Source: Incurvaria masculella (Eukaryota; Arthropoda; Insecta; Lepidoptera; Incurvariidae). From it: a DNA stretch of 64,000 nucleotides. This document shows positions 1-10,217 of the stretch, one piece after another. The stretch spans positions 17,775,595-17,839,594 of the forward strand of contig OX335644.1 of NCBI GenBank assembly GCA_946894095.1. The letters are read 5' to 3'. Below the pieces are notes generated by a model that searched no databases, was not told where the DNA came from, and saw only the letters and a list, made by a program, of their open reading frames with translations. The position numbers and the translations under genes were made by a program. How positions within the stretch are numbered: the stretch's first letter is position 1; every line of letters begins with the position of its first letter.

Positions 1-14
1 AGGACGAAGATTTA

Positions 15-1285
15 ATGCCCATTATTCGCTGGAAGCGAGCAGGAGAGGCAAAGCCGGAATGGAAAGATGATTCCGCAATGAGCACTGCGACTAAGATTTA
101 CTGGGCTCAGTGGTCGAGCTTGCTACTTCATAACGGTATCCTTTACAGAAAATGGGAAACACCTAACGGTAAGGATACCTCTTTGCAATTAGTCATTCCC
201 AGAACTAAGATAAAAGAAGTTCTTCGTTGCCTACATGATGGAACTGCAGGTGGACATTTGGGAATAAAGAAAACGCTCCTGAAGATTCGCCAGCGGTTCT
301 ACTGGATTAATTGCCGCGACGATGTTGAAGATTGGTGCCGCAAATGCACGTCCTGTAGCGCTGTCAAAGGTCCTCAGACACGGAGCAAAGGAGCTTTAAA
401 ACTCTACAATGTTGGAGCTCCGTGGGAGAGAATCGCTATTGACGTGGCTGGCCCTTTTCCCCCAACTAATGACGGCAACCGTTACTTTATGGTTGTGATG
501 GATTATTTTACTAAGTGGCCTGAGGTATTTGCAATACCAAATCAGGAAGCAACCACGGTTGCACAAAAATTGGTCCATGAAGTTTTCTGTCGCTTCGGAA
601 TACCTCTCGAGATACACACCGATCAAGGCAGAAATTTTGAATCCAGAGTGTTTCAGGAGACATGTCGATTGATGGGAATCCATAAGACCAGGACGACTCC
701 ATACCACCCACAATCAGATGGAATGGTGGAACGATTTAATCAGACATTGGAAAGACACTTGGCCAAATTGGTGGAGGAACATCAAAAGGATTGGGACCAG
801 TATATACCTCTCTTTCTATTGTCTTACCGAACAGCTGTGCATGAAAGCGTAGATGAAACTCCAGCCTACATCAACTTTGGACGCGAGCTTAGACTACCAG
901 CTGACCTTCTGACGGGATGTCCACCGGAGGCCTCTCGTAGTGTAACAGAGTACGTGTCAGATCTTCGGGGGAAAATGGACACTATATATAAACGTGTCAG
1001 AGAGGTTGGCCTACGAGCAAGCGAACGGATGAAGACACGTTATGACCGCCGGGCTCATGGCAATGTATTCGAAGAAGGATCTTTAGTTTGGCTTCATAAT
1101 CCTTTACGAAAAAAAGGAAAAAGTCCTAAACTGCAAAATGGGAAGGTCCTTATACAGTAGTGACTAAAATGAATGACGTGACATATCGTATCCGCCGAAA
1201 TGATAGATGTCAGGCTAAAATTGTACACGTAGATCGTCTGGCCCGATACCACGGAGACAATTATGCTCGAGACGAGCATAACTAA
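15..1285 (+). pseudogene. gypsy integrase, 3' end of pol, with one frameshift
   Basis: The protein shows the zinc-binding H-H-C-C region (GGHLGIKKTLLKIRQRFYW, then WCRKCTSC) and the DDE catalytic core (IDVAGPF, HTDQGRNFES and the YHPQSDGMVERFNQTLE helix with the catalytic Glu). These are hallmarks of Ty3/gypsy integrase, which inserts the cDNA into the genome. The frame stops at 1160, but the next frame carries on from about 1136 with a GPY/F-type module (WEGPYTVVTKMNDVTYRI) and ends at TAA 1283-1285. One missing base near 1136-1140 therefore separates the core from its C-terminal domain. The copy looks inactive, although a sequencing error cannot be excluded. Confidence 0.87.
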
Positions 1286-1296
1286 GGAGGGGGCAG

Positions 1297-1802
1297 TGCT
1301 ACGAGCGCGCCATCTGTTGGAGCTCGGCTGCAACGTCGATGCGTTTCGTCAACAGATGGCGCTGCTTACAACTTATATCGCGAAAGTGATTCGGCAGTGC
1401 TGGTACAATATAACAAAAATGTTTGGCGCATCTGGCTGAGAGCAATTTCTGGAACGGTCGGGCGATTCCCGATGGAGATTGTTCTCGGCTGGCCCGCCAG
1501 GTGGGGGGCGCCTAGAATTCGGTGGAGTTTTCTAGAAAGAAGCTCCACCGATATAAAAGGCGCCTCAGCCAGCACTGCCTCCAGTCTATTTTGAATAGTG
1601 AAGCGAGCGAGACAACAAGCGATAGTGCAGTAAAGTGAGTGAACTAGCTCTCAGTGATACAGTTCAGCGATATTTAGAATTTGGTGATCGAAGTGACACA
1701 AAATTGTCTTTGTTTGTGTTTCATTCGTGAATTGTTTTCAATAAAAGAACATTTGTTAACTTTTGGTGTTTCTACTCTAATCCGCACCCTACCCGCGTAA
1801 CA
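1297..1802 (+). repeat. 3' LTR of the gypsy element
   Basis: The LTR starts TGCTACG just after the purine tract and ends CGTAACA, giving an imperfect 7-bp inverted terminal repeat. It has a TATA box (1552-1558) and an AATAAA signal (1740-1745). An end a few bases further out (AGTG...CATT) cannot be excluded. Confidence 0.75.
1521..1560 (+). promoter_or_regulatory. LTR core promoter: palindrome with heat-shock-like TTCTAGAA, then TATA box
   Basis: TATAAAAGG (1552-1560) is a strong TATA box. Just upstream an inverted repeat GGTGGAG...CTCCACC (1521-1549) encloses TTCTAGAA (1530-1537), which has the inverted nTTCnnGAAn arrangement of a heat-shock element. The TATA call is firm. The heat-shock reading is inference. 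Confidence 0.55.
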
Positions 1803-1880
1803 TTACTTTTGCGTGGTTACTGAAAACCACATGGCTATCTATGGGTCAAACCTTGATATATTTTTACATTTTCTACTCAC

Positions 1881-3663
1881 GGTGGGCATAAGATCAGGAA
1901 ACATCTCTGACATGTTGTTGAAGCGGCGTTCCTTGATGACGGCACTGAGGGGAGATGCGGGGGTGGGGGCAGCGGATGCCGCAGGACGCTTTGCTGGTGG
2001 CCCGCCATCGTCAGAGTCCGAGTCCTGGAACTGTATCCGCTTGTAGACGTAGGGCTGCGGGGCCGCTGCTCGTACCACTGTCGGCCCACTGATCTTCCGA
2101 ACTGGTATCACACAAACAATAAGGTTGTGTAAATTGATCTTTCATTGAGACATACTGTGCATAAAGCCCATCAACCTCTAGATTTTTCCCAACTCTCCTT
2201 ATAGACGATTTTTGACTACTGTAGGTGTTTAAACTATATTGTAAAACCCTTGGCTTACCATGTTTTCTCTCATAAATGCATATTATTTTTCCACATTGTT
2301 TTCTTGATTAAATTAGATGGTGAGTGACATGTCATCATGTTTTCCGCCAAAGCAGAAAATCTTCAATAACATTTGTTGCATTGCAATTCGGAAATAATTC
2401 AAAAAGGAAATTCTTTTAGAAAGAGCTAATTTAATTTACACTCAAGAAATGTGTATGCTCTAGAAATGGTGAAGACCAGAACACCCGGAACGCTACAGAC
2501 ATTTTGCGGACTATTAACGCTTTGGATTCCATAGTAGGTCTATATAAAACTCTGTCGATATCGACGGACCGGAAGCCAAGGGTTTAATTGACTATGCGGT
2601 TTACAAATTTAATTGCAGAAGGTTCCTCATAATCGGGGACAATTGTTCACTATTTTTTTTATACAGAATGTGTTTTATACACACATCGAAAGACTTCGAC
2701 ATACAAGTATAAATACTGCACTAACCTAGCTGTCTTTCTACAATTAAATTACATATGTACAACCTACAACAAAAACATATTTGGGATAATTTCTGTATGA
2801 ACTTACTAAACAAATAATTGCATAATATACCAGACAGTCTCAAAAAACTGGACAAGGTCGGCTCACGGCACACTAAGGCTGAGATAGATAGTCGTAACAG
2901 AAACTAAGACTAACGAAAAGTAGTAGATTTTGTCGATACAAAATGTGTCAAAGTGATGTCACAAAGTACTACTTTCCATTCGTCTTAGTTTCTGTTACGA
3001 CTATTTATCTCAGCCCTAGTGTCCAACACACCGTATTCCCGATGTACACGCCAAGAAACATGGGTTATTTTTAATTTCCACTTTGACCATCTTTTGTATC
3101 TAATGCGATAGTACCAACCCCGGCGGGTTTAACCCTAGACCATAGAGGAAAGGGTCCAGTTTTACATAAATCCTGGACCATGAACAGCTCTTATCACATT
3201 GGTCACGAAATACATTTATCCAAAATAAAAAGAAAACTAAAGTGACGCAAGAACGGGCCGGGTATTGAACCCAAGACATCTCGAATTAAAAGCAAGGCCC
3301 TGGGCTACAAGCCGCACATACCATAAAAATATTATCTATTATTCGTATTCGTTTTTAAGCTTATTTCACATTCACATATCTACGAATTCAATCAAGTTTG
3401 AAACATTATTGGTTTTTAGATATTCAATTATTTACTCAAAGTTTTAGGTTACTTTAATCACCCACAGCTGGTGAAAATGTCAAAAGCACGTGTAGCTTCC
3501 CAAAAGCAAAAATTATGAAAGGTGTCAGTATCAACTCACCAACAAGCGAGTTAGAAGCGGACGCTGGCGAATCAGAGCCGCTCGGGCTGGGTGAATTCGG
3601 CTTGCGCTGGAACCTGTACTGGCGCAGGTAAGTCAGCAGGCTGGGACTAGAGCCGGACGACAT
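1881..3663 (-). CDS. N-terminal exons of a possible SMARCAD1/Etl1-like chromatin remodeller (partial)
   Basis: Two minus-strand exons join in frame. Exon 1 is 3663-3540 (ATG at 3663, donor GTGAGT, phase 1). Exon 2 is 2101-1881 (acceptor ATACCAG, donor GTGAGTAG, phase 0). They give about 115 residues: MSSGSSPSLLTYLRQYRFQR, a Ser/Pro-rich stretch, an acidic RIQFQDSDSDDGG patch, and finally FNNMSEMFPDLMPT. The last segment looks like the start of a CUE-type ubiquitin-binding motif. The LRQYRFQRK start and acidic IQF..SDS patch resemble the N-terminus of SMARCAD1, a SNF2-family helicase with CUE domains. The helicase domain would lie beyond the left edge. The exon structure is well supported. The family name is tentative, because N-termini of this kind are low in information. 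Confidence 0.5.
2870..3022. mobile_element. 153-bp MITE with long terminal inverted repeats
   Basis: The left arm (ACACTAAGGCTGAGATAGAT...) and right arm (...ATCTCAGCCCTAGTGT) are inverted repeats of about 50 bp around a short centre, so the unit folds almost completely. No coding capacity. It lies in the intron between the two exons above. Confidence 0.75.
3024..3335 (-). repeat. SINE copy, family A (tRNA-headed)
   Basis: On the minus strand the head carries a B-box-like TTGGGTTCAATACCC, then CCCGTTCTTGCGTCAC and the family body (catgg..c..gatttatgtaaaact..accc, then ggttggtac.atcgcatt). It directly abuts the MITE at 3022. Related copies lie near 7085, 11490, 13440, 49610, 51985, 58880 and 63410. 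Confidence 0.65.
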
Positions 3664-4779
3664 GGCTTCTGCACTTCCTTCTCTTCTATTGAGAACGCTT
3701 CCTCATCAACAGCAGTCTCGTAACCTTGCACAAGGCTGCGAAACGTTTTAAGAATTTACAGTTCCTCGCGACTGATCATAACACGGCCATTTTCCTACTA
3801 ATTTCGCGGACGTATGGCCATAGATAATGTACAATACAGCATAATTCCATAGACTTGGGCTGTGTTCAGGCAAAGTGCTCCGTGCCATTCGATGCAAGTA
3901 GGAGTAAGAAAAAGCGTTTTGGATAAATGACAACATATCTACTCATGAAAGCGAGAAGTTCTCGTGCTCGGTGCGGCCAAAGTCTATGTAGAAAAAAGAT
4001 GCCTTCTTTTTTTTCATGGAGTTTAACAGAAGCGAACACGAGAACTTCGTGTTCGTTTAATTGTTATTTTTTTATATCAAACGCCGGTATAGGTGACTGT
4101 CGTAGATAAAAAGGAAGGAGACTACTATAAGATCTGGCAAAACATACCATTCGCGAGCATTATACAACACATGTCACATAACTTGTAATAAGCGACGAAC
4201 CTGCTTAGTGCGAAAAAGTATAAATTACTTAGTCAACCTAGGACTGGCTCTAGCGTCTAATGGCAAATACGATTTTGGTGACGACGGCACTATTGTTTGA
4301 ATGTTTAATCTTTGCAGTCAATCTCCGCAACGTAGATGAAGCGTTAAATAAATGAATGTAGGTATAATCGTAAACACTGTGTTAGTACAGGGCATTGATT
4401 ACGGGAGGAGGGAATGCAGGAGAATTCCAAAATATGGGTATGCAGCCGGTTGCGAAATTGGTAGACGCAAGACCCACGAATGATATGTTTTAATGGATCG
4501 GGTCCAGCCTTGCATGCAGTATATTCGTAAAGTAGTTATTTTTACTGAGCTCTTTCTTTAAATAATGTGTCCTTGCCACACAGTCGATTATACATACATA
4601 TATGTCACATTTTATGAAATAATAACTTCTTGCAGTCGATAGACTTCGCGAACAGAAATTGATAAATCACGCAAGGTCGTCATACTAGCTTTGCCATTTG
4701 ATACTGCAATAGGAATTTGAGAAATGAATGTTGATAGACTGCTATTGGGTGTGTAGAGAGCGTATGTTTTGTCACATAC
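3664..4779. other. Intergenic stretch with one inverted repeat
   Basis: Upstream region of the minus-strand gene at 3663 and possible intron or 3' region of the THAP exon at 4859. It contains an inverted repeat GAAGTTCTCGTGCTC (about 3955-3969) / GAACACGAGAACTTC (about 4033-4047). I looked for a second THAP exon on the minus strand here and found none. Confidence 0.4.
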
Positions 4780-4859
4780 ATGTGGTAACTGATGCCATGT
4801 TTATTTAAGTTCTTCAGTAGATTTCTGTTTTTGCATCCAAACACGGAACAGGACGGCAT
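4780..4859 (-). pseudogene. Orphan first coding exon of a THAP zinc-finger gene
   Basis: Reading from ATG 4859 gives MPSCSVFGCKNRN followed by HGISYH. This is the N-terminal half of a THAP domain, a C2CH zinc-coordinating DNA-binding module: M-P-x-C-x4-C, then the x-F/Y-H that precedes Phe-Pro. The exon is exactly 80 nt and ends at a good donor (GTATGT, 4779-4774) in phase 2, as in the two complete THAP genes nearby. No exon with the second half (FPxD, W, CSxHF) is visible downstream on this strand before the next gene at 3663. It may be a relic, or its second exon may lie beyond the window. The reading frame is open upstream to 4970, so the start rests on THAP homology. Confidence 0.7.
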
Positions 4860-5419
4860 TTCGATTAAGGCCGGGAGGACATTCGCGCACGACGGACTGT
4901 GTGGCACTACGACGCACGGGAAGTCATATGATCGATTTGAACATACGGCGGAGACGCGGGTAACGCCCACATAATACTTCTCCTTCCTTTTTCTTCAGTG
5001 ATGGCTGTGCTAAGAGATCAAAGGTGCTTAGTCGACCCTTATCAACCTCACCCAGCGATATCAATCTCACCGTGGCACCATAACAGCGAATTTTCTTCAG
5101 CTTGTTAAAAGTTCGTTTAAAGACTCCCGGGTTATAGGTTTGAGGAAAGACAACCGCCGGCACACATTAACATATCCTGGTGGTGAGGCAGTGTGATTTT
5201 ACGGTTCGTTCTCAAAAGCCTAATGTCAAACACAAGGGGGTGCTCTGATTCTCTGCGGCGGGGGTTCTGGATATAGGCTGAATGGGAGGAATAAGTATAG
5301 TGATGCAATGATGTAGGCACAAGTCTGATTCCGTTTGTTTTACTTTTTTCAGTCTATTACACATTTTTTCACTCAAAACGTGATTTAAGACTAAGGGATA
5401 TAATGTAACTGCAACGCCA

Positions 5420-5640
5420 CTCAAAATCGTTGAGACGTTTTGGGTGCTCGGATCACCGCATGCCGCGCCGCCCCGCCCGTCGCGGTCGCCTCGGCGCTGC
5501 TTGTGTTCGTCGTGTACAGAACGTTGACAGCACAAATCGGAACGCGAATCTGGTATTCTGACAGCTGTCACCGATCTGTCAAATTGTGGTAAAATTTGTG
5601 TTTGCTGAAAATTCATCTTTTTTCAAAGAGTTCGGAGAAA
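5420..5640. promoter_or_regulatory. GC-rich possible divergent promoter
   Basis: A short GC- and CpG-rich island (5455-5515) in AT-rich surroundings, followed by ACAGCTGTC-type E-box palindromes near 5560. It lies between the minus-strand THAP exon (4859) and the plus-strand THAP gene (6259). The promoter role is inferred from position and composition only. Confidence 0.3.
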
Positions 5641-5699
5641 TCGCTGCGCCTTTCTACGTCTTTTTTAGTAATATGTGATCAAGAATAAATTCTAGTGTT

Positions 5700-6200
5700 A
5701 AGCCAGGTTTACGCCAGAGCAACAAACATACTTTCACGCCGATTTCCCGGACGGGTAGGCAGAGATGATAGAGCGCCATACGCAGCAGCGGATTTACACA
5801 TTTGCCGCCAGTAGGCTTTTACAATTTTCCGCTACACGCAGGTCACAAAAGTCGCTCCTTCCGGTCTCAAATGGGGCCGAGAAGATTTTTCAAATTTGCT
5901 CCAAATTTGCCGCCCTAGACTCCAGCCCTCGCTCCAGCCTACTCAGCCTGCTGGTAAATCCGCCACTGGCCATACGGTACGATCAAAGCACACCTCTTTC
6001 GCTTAATCTACAGACGAATCTATTCATACATTCTCTACAATTAGGGGTGCTACGCACCAGATCTTTATGAAGAATTACATTAATTTGGTCGCAGTACGTT
6101 CTGACGCCCTGGCAGGAACTTCCGCTCACTTCTGCTCTGTAAATTTGTTTCATCATGTTGCTCTGGTGTAATACAGGCTTTGGAGTCCTGTGGTCAAAGA
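5700..6200. repeat. Unclassified interspersed repeat material
   Basis: Segments here recur near 53340-53540 (the 'gatttcccggacgggtaggcagag' block, and a block starting 'cttctgctct' and running into 'aatttgtttc'). No ORF with recognisable homology. Confidence 0.4.
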
Positions 6201-6258
6201 ATATTTTACACGCCTGTGGTGTATTCGAGCGCAATAGGCAAAGCTACCTCTATTAGGG

Positions 6259-8420
6259 ATGCCTTGTTGTTGCGTCCCCCGCTGTACCAATCGTAGTGAG
6301 ACTAAGAAGAAAGGTACAGACGGAATCACTTTCCACCTGTAAGTATACACGTGCAGTGAAATCAATATTGCTATTCTTTCTATGCCCAATTCGTTCTATG
6401 ACTGTGATGCAAAACCTTTTCTATTACATCCCAGTTTGACAGGCTTAACGATGCGTATGCTGCTAGGCAACACTCAGTTATTCGTTCATTTCTCGGAGAG
6501 TATTTAACTTATCAAGCTCAAATTTAATATTAGATAACTTCAGGTGTATTCGTACGGAATGAATGATCTCTGCAGTTTCCCCCGAGACGTGGTTAAGCGG
6601 CGGCGTTGGTCGGCGGCGGTGGGGCGCGACGGCTGGCGCCCGTCCTCCGCGAGCGTGGTCTGCTCGCGTCACTTTCCCGCCGCGTGCTTCTACCGCACGC
6701 GCGGTGGGCTCGTGCGCCTTCTCGACTACTCGCTGCCGGTGCTGCACGTCCCTCCAGCTCAAGAGGTAGCCTACACCACACCCATTATTGCGAACAGTAG
6801 TGGGGCCAAGGCGCCTAGGATTTAGGCCAGATTCACAATACGCTGTGTGAGGGCACACACTGACCTTAAATAGCATGCTTTAAAACTGGCATGCTATTCT
6901 TGGTTCATATTATGCTTTACTGTTGAACAAATTCAGAAAATCTTAACTCACACAACAAAATGCATAAATGTATAGCACATGCTGTAAAATCACATGCGAT
7001 CACTAGTTTTTGGTAACGCAAAAAATTGCACGATTCGATCAAACTTTGCTTCCACTCGATGTATGCTATTTATGCTATGCATGATCTTTGTCCGTGTTTT
7101 CCATCCAGTTCAATGCGGCTGTGAAAGGAAGGTTCTGGCATGGCACCTAGTTTCCATCTGGTTTTGTATTTGGGCTTATATCATGACATTATGTGCGGTG
7201 TTAGCCACCCATGTTCAGTTACTTAAATAAAAACGTAATCAGATCCGTTCTAAATAACCTTATTTCTATTATAGCTCTATATTTTTTCTGGTTCCCTTAA
7301 TTTTTTCATCAAATTCTATTCAATATTAAAAGTCTCATACTATTTAATAAAAGTATTAGACAAAATCTACTGTAACCTAATTCCTGACGTGATCGTTCGA
7401 TCATGCGGATAGGATTGTGTTTCCTGTAGGGCTTAGGACAGACGTCACGATACATGTGTGTATCATGTAATCTATGACGTGAAAGTTTGAAGCACTTTTT
7501 CAATGTAATTTCTTATTAATTTAGCACTTCGAAGATAGGCCTGCTGTAAGCATTGAGTTCTAGACGTCTAGTCGCAGCTCTTAGAACAAAGTAATTATCA
7601 AAACTGACCTCAAAACGCAGAGAAGTGACACATTATTGTCAGTTATTAACGGAATGTGTATCACCTTCTTGGCTGATGTGTTTTACCAAAGTGCTGGACA
7701 TCACTGAGCACCCATGCCTCGACCATAGAGCTGATCAGATAGACAAATAAAAATATATCTATATGTATAGATGTAGTTTTGTAAATGATGATATAAACAA
7801 TTACATTTGTTTCTAATTCACAGAATATATCAGATTCACCATGGGAGCCTAAAGATAAGTGTGAGGATGGTAAAAGTATGCCACAGAAAGAACTAGAACT
7901 TGACATACTAGACACAAAAAACGAGTCGCGAGGGGCGTTACACTTCACTGGAAACTGTGAAGACAGAAGGAGAGGGAGAAACATTTCCAAAAAGTGTGAA
8001 GACATAAACAGTGAATCACGGGATGCGGTGCAAATTTCCGAAAAATGTGAAGATGAAAACAGCAAATCACGGGGGGTGGTGGAGTTGACCGGGAACGAGG
8101 GGTGCGGGTCTCCGAGAAGGCCGGCGGTGCTGCGCGTGCCGTGCTTGGAGCCGGGCGCGCCGGCCAAGGCGCGCGCGCTGGCCGCCCACGTGCGCCGCAT
8201 GCAGCAGCTGCTGAAGAAGCAGCGCAAGTCGATCCGGCAGCTGCAGCAGTGTCTGCGCGAGCGACGCGCGACCCTGCGCGGCCTGCAGTGTCCCACGCTG
8301 CGCGACGTCGCCGGCGACGGTTCCGAAGGGCTCCTGCAGGCTGCCAGAGAGACGAGCGACTGCGACGATCAAGGCTATCACCCCTGCAGTGATACTCTTG
8401 ATGTCTCTTTAATAAGCTAA
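6259..8420 (+). CDS. THAP-domain zinc-finger protein A, complete, 288 aa
   Basis: Three exons: 6259-6338 (donor GTAAGTAT), 6576-6765 (acceptor TCTCTGCAG, donor GTAGCC) and 7824-8420 (acceptor TTCTAATTCACAG, stop TAA). Phases are 2 and 0, and the join is in frame. The THAP domain spans residues 1-70: Cys5 and Cys9 (MPCCCVPRC), ITFHLFPRD at 23-31, Trp38, Trp47-x-Pro49, Cys56-x2-His59-Phe, then an LHVP motif. THAP domains bind DNA through this C2CH zinc site, so a nuclear sequence-specific DNA-binding role is expected. Residues 90-190 are polar with a repeated K/N-CED-ES(R) pattern. A basic, Gln/Leu-rich coiled coil follows (about 198-235, HVRRMQQLLKKQRKSIRQLQ), as is common for dimerisation in THAP proteins. 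The third exon is GC-rich at its 3' end. No clear AATAAA was found before the LINE at 8640. Confidence 0.88.
7085..7235 (+). repeat. SINE family A, 3' part, in intron 2 of THAP gene A
   Basis: It carries the family body 'tccgtgttttccatccagtt', 'aaggttctggcatggcacc' and the tail 'agccacccatgttcagttac' followed by A-rich sequence. The 5' head is absent or decayed. Confidence 0.6.
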
Positions 8421-8522
8421 GAGAATGACGATTTGTGATAAATTTACAGCCCAAGCGCAGCGGGGAGAAGATCAACTCCAAGTCATTGATGAATAAGTGC
8501 CTCGGAGAACTCAGTCAGGATG

Positions 8523-8523
8523 A

Positions 8524-8554
<31 letters not shown>

Positions 8555-8556
8555 TG
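8523..8556. repeat. (ATT)n microsatellite
   Basis: About ten ATT units. They adjoin sequence that recurs at 31964-32052 next to ATT repeats, so this is probably the 3' tail of the minus-strand LINE that follows. Confidence 0.85.
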
Positions 8557-9122
8557 GTTTATAACACTAGCAGCTATAAGCTGATGCGTGCATATCAGGT
8601 TTTAGAACTACTGAGTGCACTTGTTTTTTTTTTTGTTTTTTGTTCGTTTATTTATGGTCTATTTTCATATTTATATTTGTCTAGTAAATTTTTGAACCCA
8701 TTAACTGTTTTGGCACTTATGACTTCCTGTGGTAGTTGATTCCAGGAGTGTACAACTCCGTTGCAAAGAAAATGTTTTCTGGGGTTTGTCCTTGATGAAG
8801 AGTGGTTCAGCTTTAGGCTATGTCCTCTAAGGTGAGTCAATGTGTTTATTGCAAACATTTCGTTGAGCTTGGAGGTACTGTAGTAATTATTGAGGATCTT
8901 ATAGACTTCGATGAGGTCTCCACGCTGCCTTCGCTCATGAAGAGGTGTGAGCTTTAGTGCCCTTAGCCGTTGCTCATATTCCTGATGCTTTAGATGCACA
9001 ATCATTTTTGTAGCTCTCCTCTGGACTCGTTCTAAAATATCGATGTCTTTTTGTAGGTATGGGCTCCAGATCTGAAAGGCATATTCTAAAATAGGGCGGA
9101 CATATGTTTTATAAAGTTTTAA
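8556..9122 (-). mobile_element. 5'-truncated LINE, reverse transcriptase C-terminus
   Basis: On the minus strand, from about 9120 to 8652, the frame reads RPILEYAFQIWSPYLQKDID, then RVQRRATKMIVHLKH, RLRALKLTPLHERRQRGDLI, and ends near HSWNQLPQEVISAKTVN. This is the conserved C-terminal part of a CR1/L2-type LINE reverse transcriptase. Endonuclease and catalytic RT motifs are missing. The 3' end continues into the (ATT)n tail. A second copy of the 3' tail lies in valyl-tRNA synthetase intron 6 (31964-32052). Confidence 0.8.
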
Positions 9123-9667
9123 AAATCAGCGGTTATGTAAGAGAAAGCTTTTCTTATCATGTAGAGCAATGAGTTAGCCCGCTTGACTGAGGTCAGGGTT
9201 CGAATCTATGGAGCAACACACCCTACAAAGACAACTGTTTGAATAGCCTTCCCTCTGTGGTATCATTTAAGAATCGTTGAAAATGTTTATGTTAGAACTG
9301 ATTTGGAATTTGGCCGAGACTACATATTGATCCCATAGTGGAAGACTGAGTTGTTTAATTAAGATTAAAAAATACAGCGGTGTCTTAATTTTTGTTACAT
9401 TCTGATCTCATACCCTCCGAAACGCGTGTCAGGCAGGAACAGCTGATTGGCCAGCAGACAGCACCGCAAGGTCCGGGTACCTAACAGCTGGGCTGGTGAA
9501 ACCGCAAAAGCAGCGATGACAGGCTCAAGCCTGGGGGTGAGGAGTGGACTAGAACGGCAGGTTTTGAAGGCCTACTCTGCTAGTTGCGGGCTCAAAGCAC
9601 CACGAACGACGTCTCAGCTGGTCGCGGGCTCAAGGCACCACGTACGATGACTCAGCAAGTCACGGGC
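9123..9667. other. Intergenic; tRNA-like box and short tandem repeat
   Basis: Near 9190-9225, 'gttagcccgcttgact...' with 'gggttcgaatct' resembles pol III A and B boxes, perhaps a decayed SINE head. From about 9590 a unit of roughly 40 bp ('gcgggctcaaagcaccacg') is repeated. A third unit is split by the TTAA element that follows. Confidence 0.4.
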
Positions 9668-10217
9668 TTAAGGTGGCCCATCCCGCTCATCTCCCTATAC
9701 AAAAGGGGAAAGAAGATCACGCCCATATTTCTTGTCAGAGATCCAAAATTTTGCTCAAAATAGCTTTATTTGATCGAACTAGATGTCTGATGACCATTGG
9801 CATTGTAAAATTGTGTTTGGTTTCTAAGTTATCAGGTCAGAAAGTTCGCATTTTTCGCCCGTTTTATACAATAAATTTGGAGGTGGATTACGCAATGATA
9901 AAGTAAGAACATCTTAAAAAGATTAGTCATCAGACATAGCTTATTTAATCAAGATTTATAATGTATTTGGTTTTTGTTCCATTTTTTACTACAGCGGTTG
10001 TGGTTTACTTATAGCTATCAGTCATTTTGAAATTAAAATTTTCGTAAATCTTACCAAATCATACACTATGCACATTGTCTTTTTTGTGGACATGTTGCAT
10101 CTTCCTCATCACGGAGCCTGTCTTATTCTTTGTAACAGAGAAGGTCCCAGAGCGCAACAGCACGGTTTTGTACCGTGCCCGCGAATCAGTTAGGCCCGCC
10201 GGGTTGGGCCACCTTAA
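9668..10217 (+). mobile_element. TTAA-type MITE (piggyBac-like target site), copy 1
   Basis: It starts TTAA-GGTGGCCCATCCCGCTC and ends CGCCGGGTTGGGCCACC-TTAA. The terminal inverted repeats and TTAA duplications are those of piggyBac-type non-autonomous elements. About 550 bp, no ORF of note. It splits a local tandem repeat: 'cgggc' on the left and 'ggcaccacg' on the right join through TTAA, so the empty site can be read directly. Confidence 0.88.

Larger units (their letters stand above)
1..1802 (+). mobile_element. 3' part of a Ty3/gypsy LTR retrotransposon, cut by the window edge
   Basis: The coding part encodes the end of pol (integrase). It is followed by a stop codon, a purine-rich tract (about 1286-1294) and a 506-bp LTR. 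This order is the 3' end of a Ty3/gypsy element on the plus strand. The 5' part lies outside the window. It sits left of, and antisense to, the minus-strand exons at 1881-3663, so it is probably inside an intron of that gene. Confidence 0.88.

Noticed and set aside
5212..5616. 134-codon minus-strand ORF over the GC-rich island
   Set aside because: No domain seen; the island is better explained as a promoter region.
8067..8481. Overlapping Ala/Arg-rich ORFs opposite or out of frame with THAP A exon 3
   Set aside because: Shadows of a GC-rich exon. The true frame is fixed by splice phase and the coiled coil.
9180..9240. A tRNA gene suggested by GGGTTCGAATC
   Set aside because: No cloverleaf, acceptor stem or anticodon arm can be drawn. 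A SINE head or chance B box is more likely.
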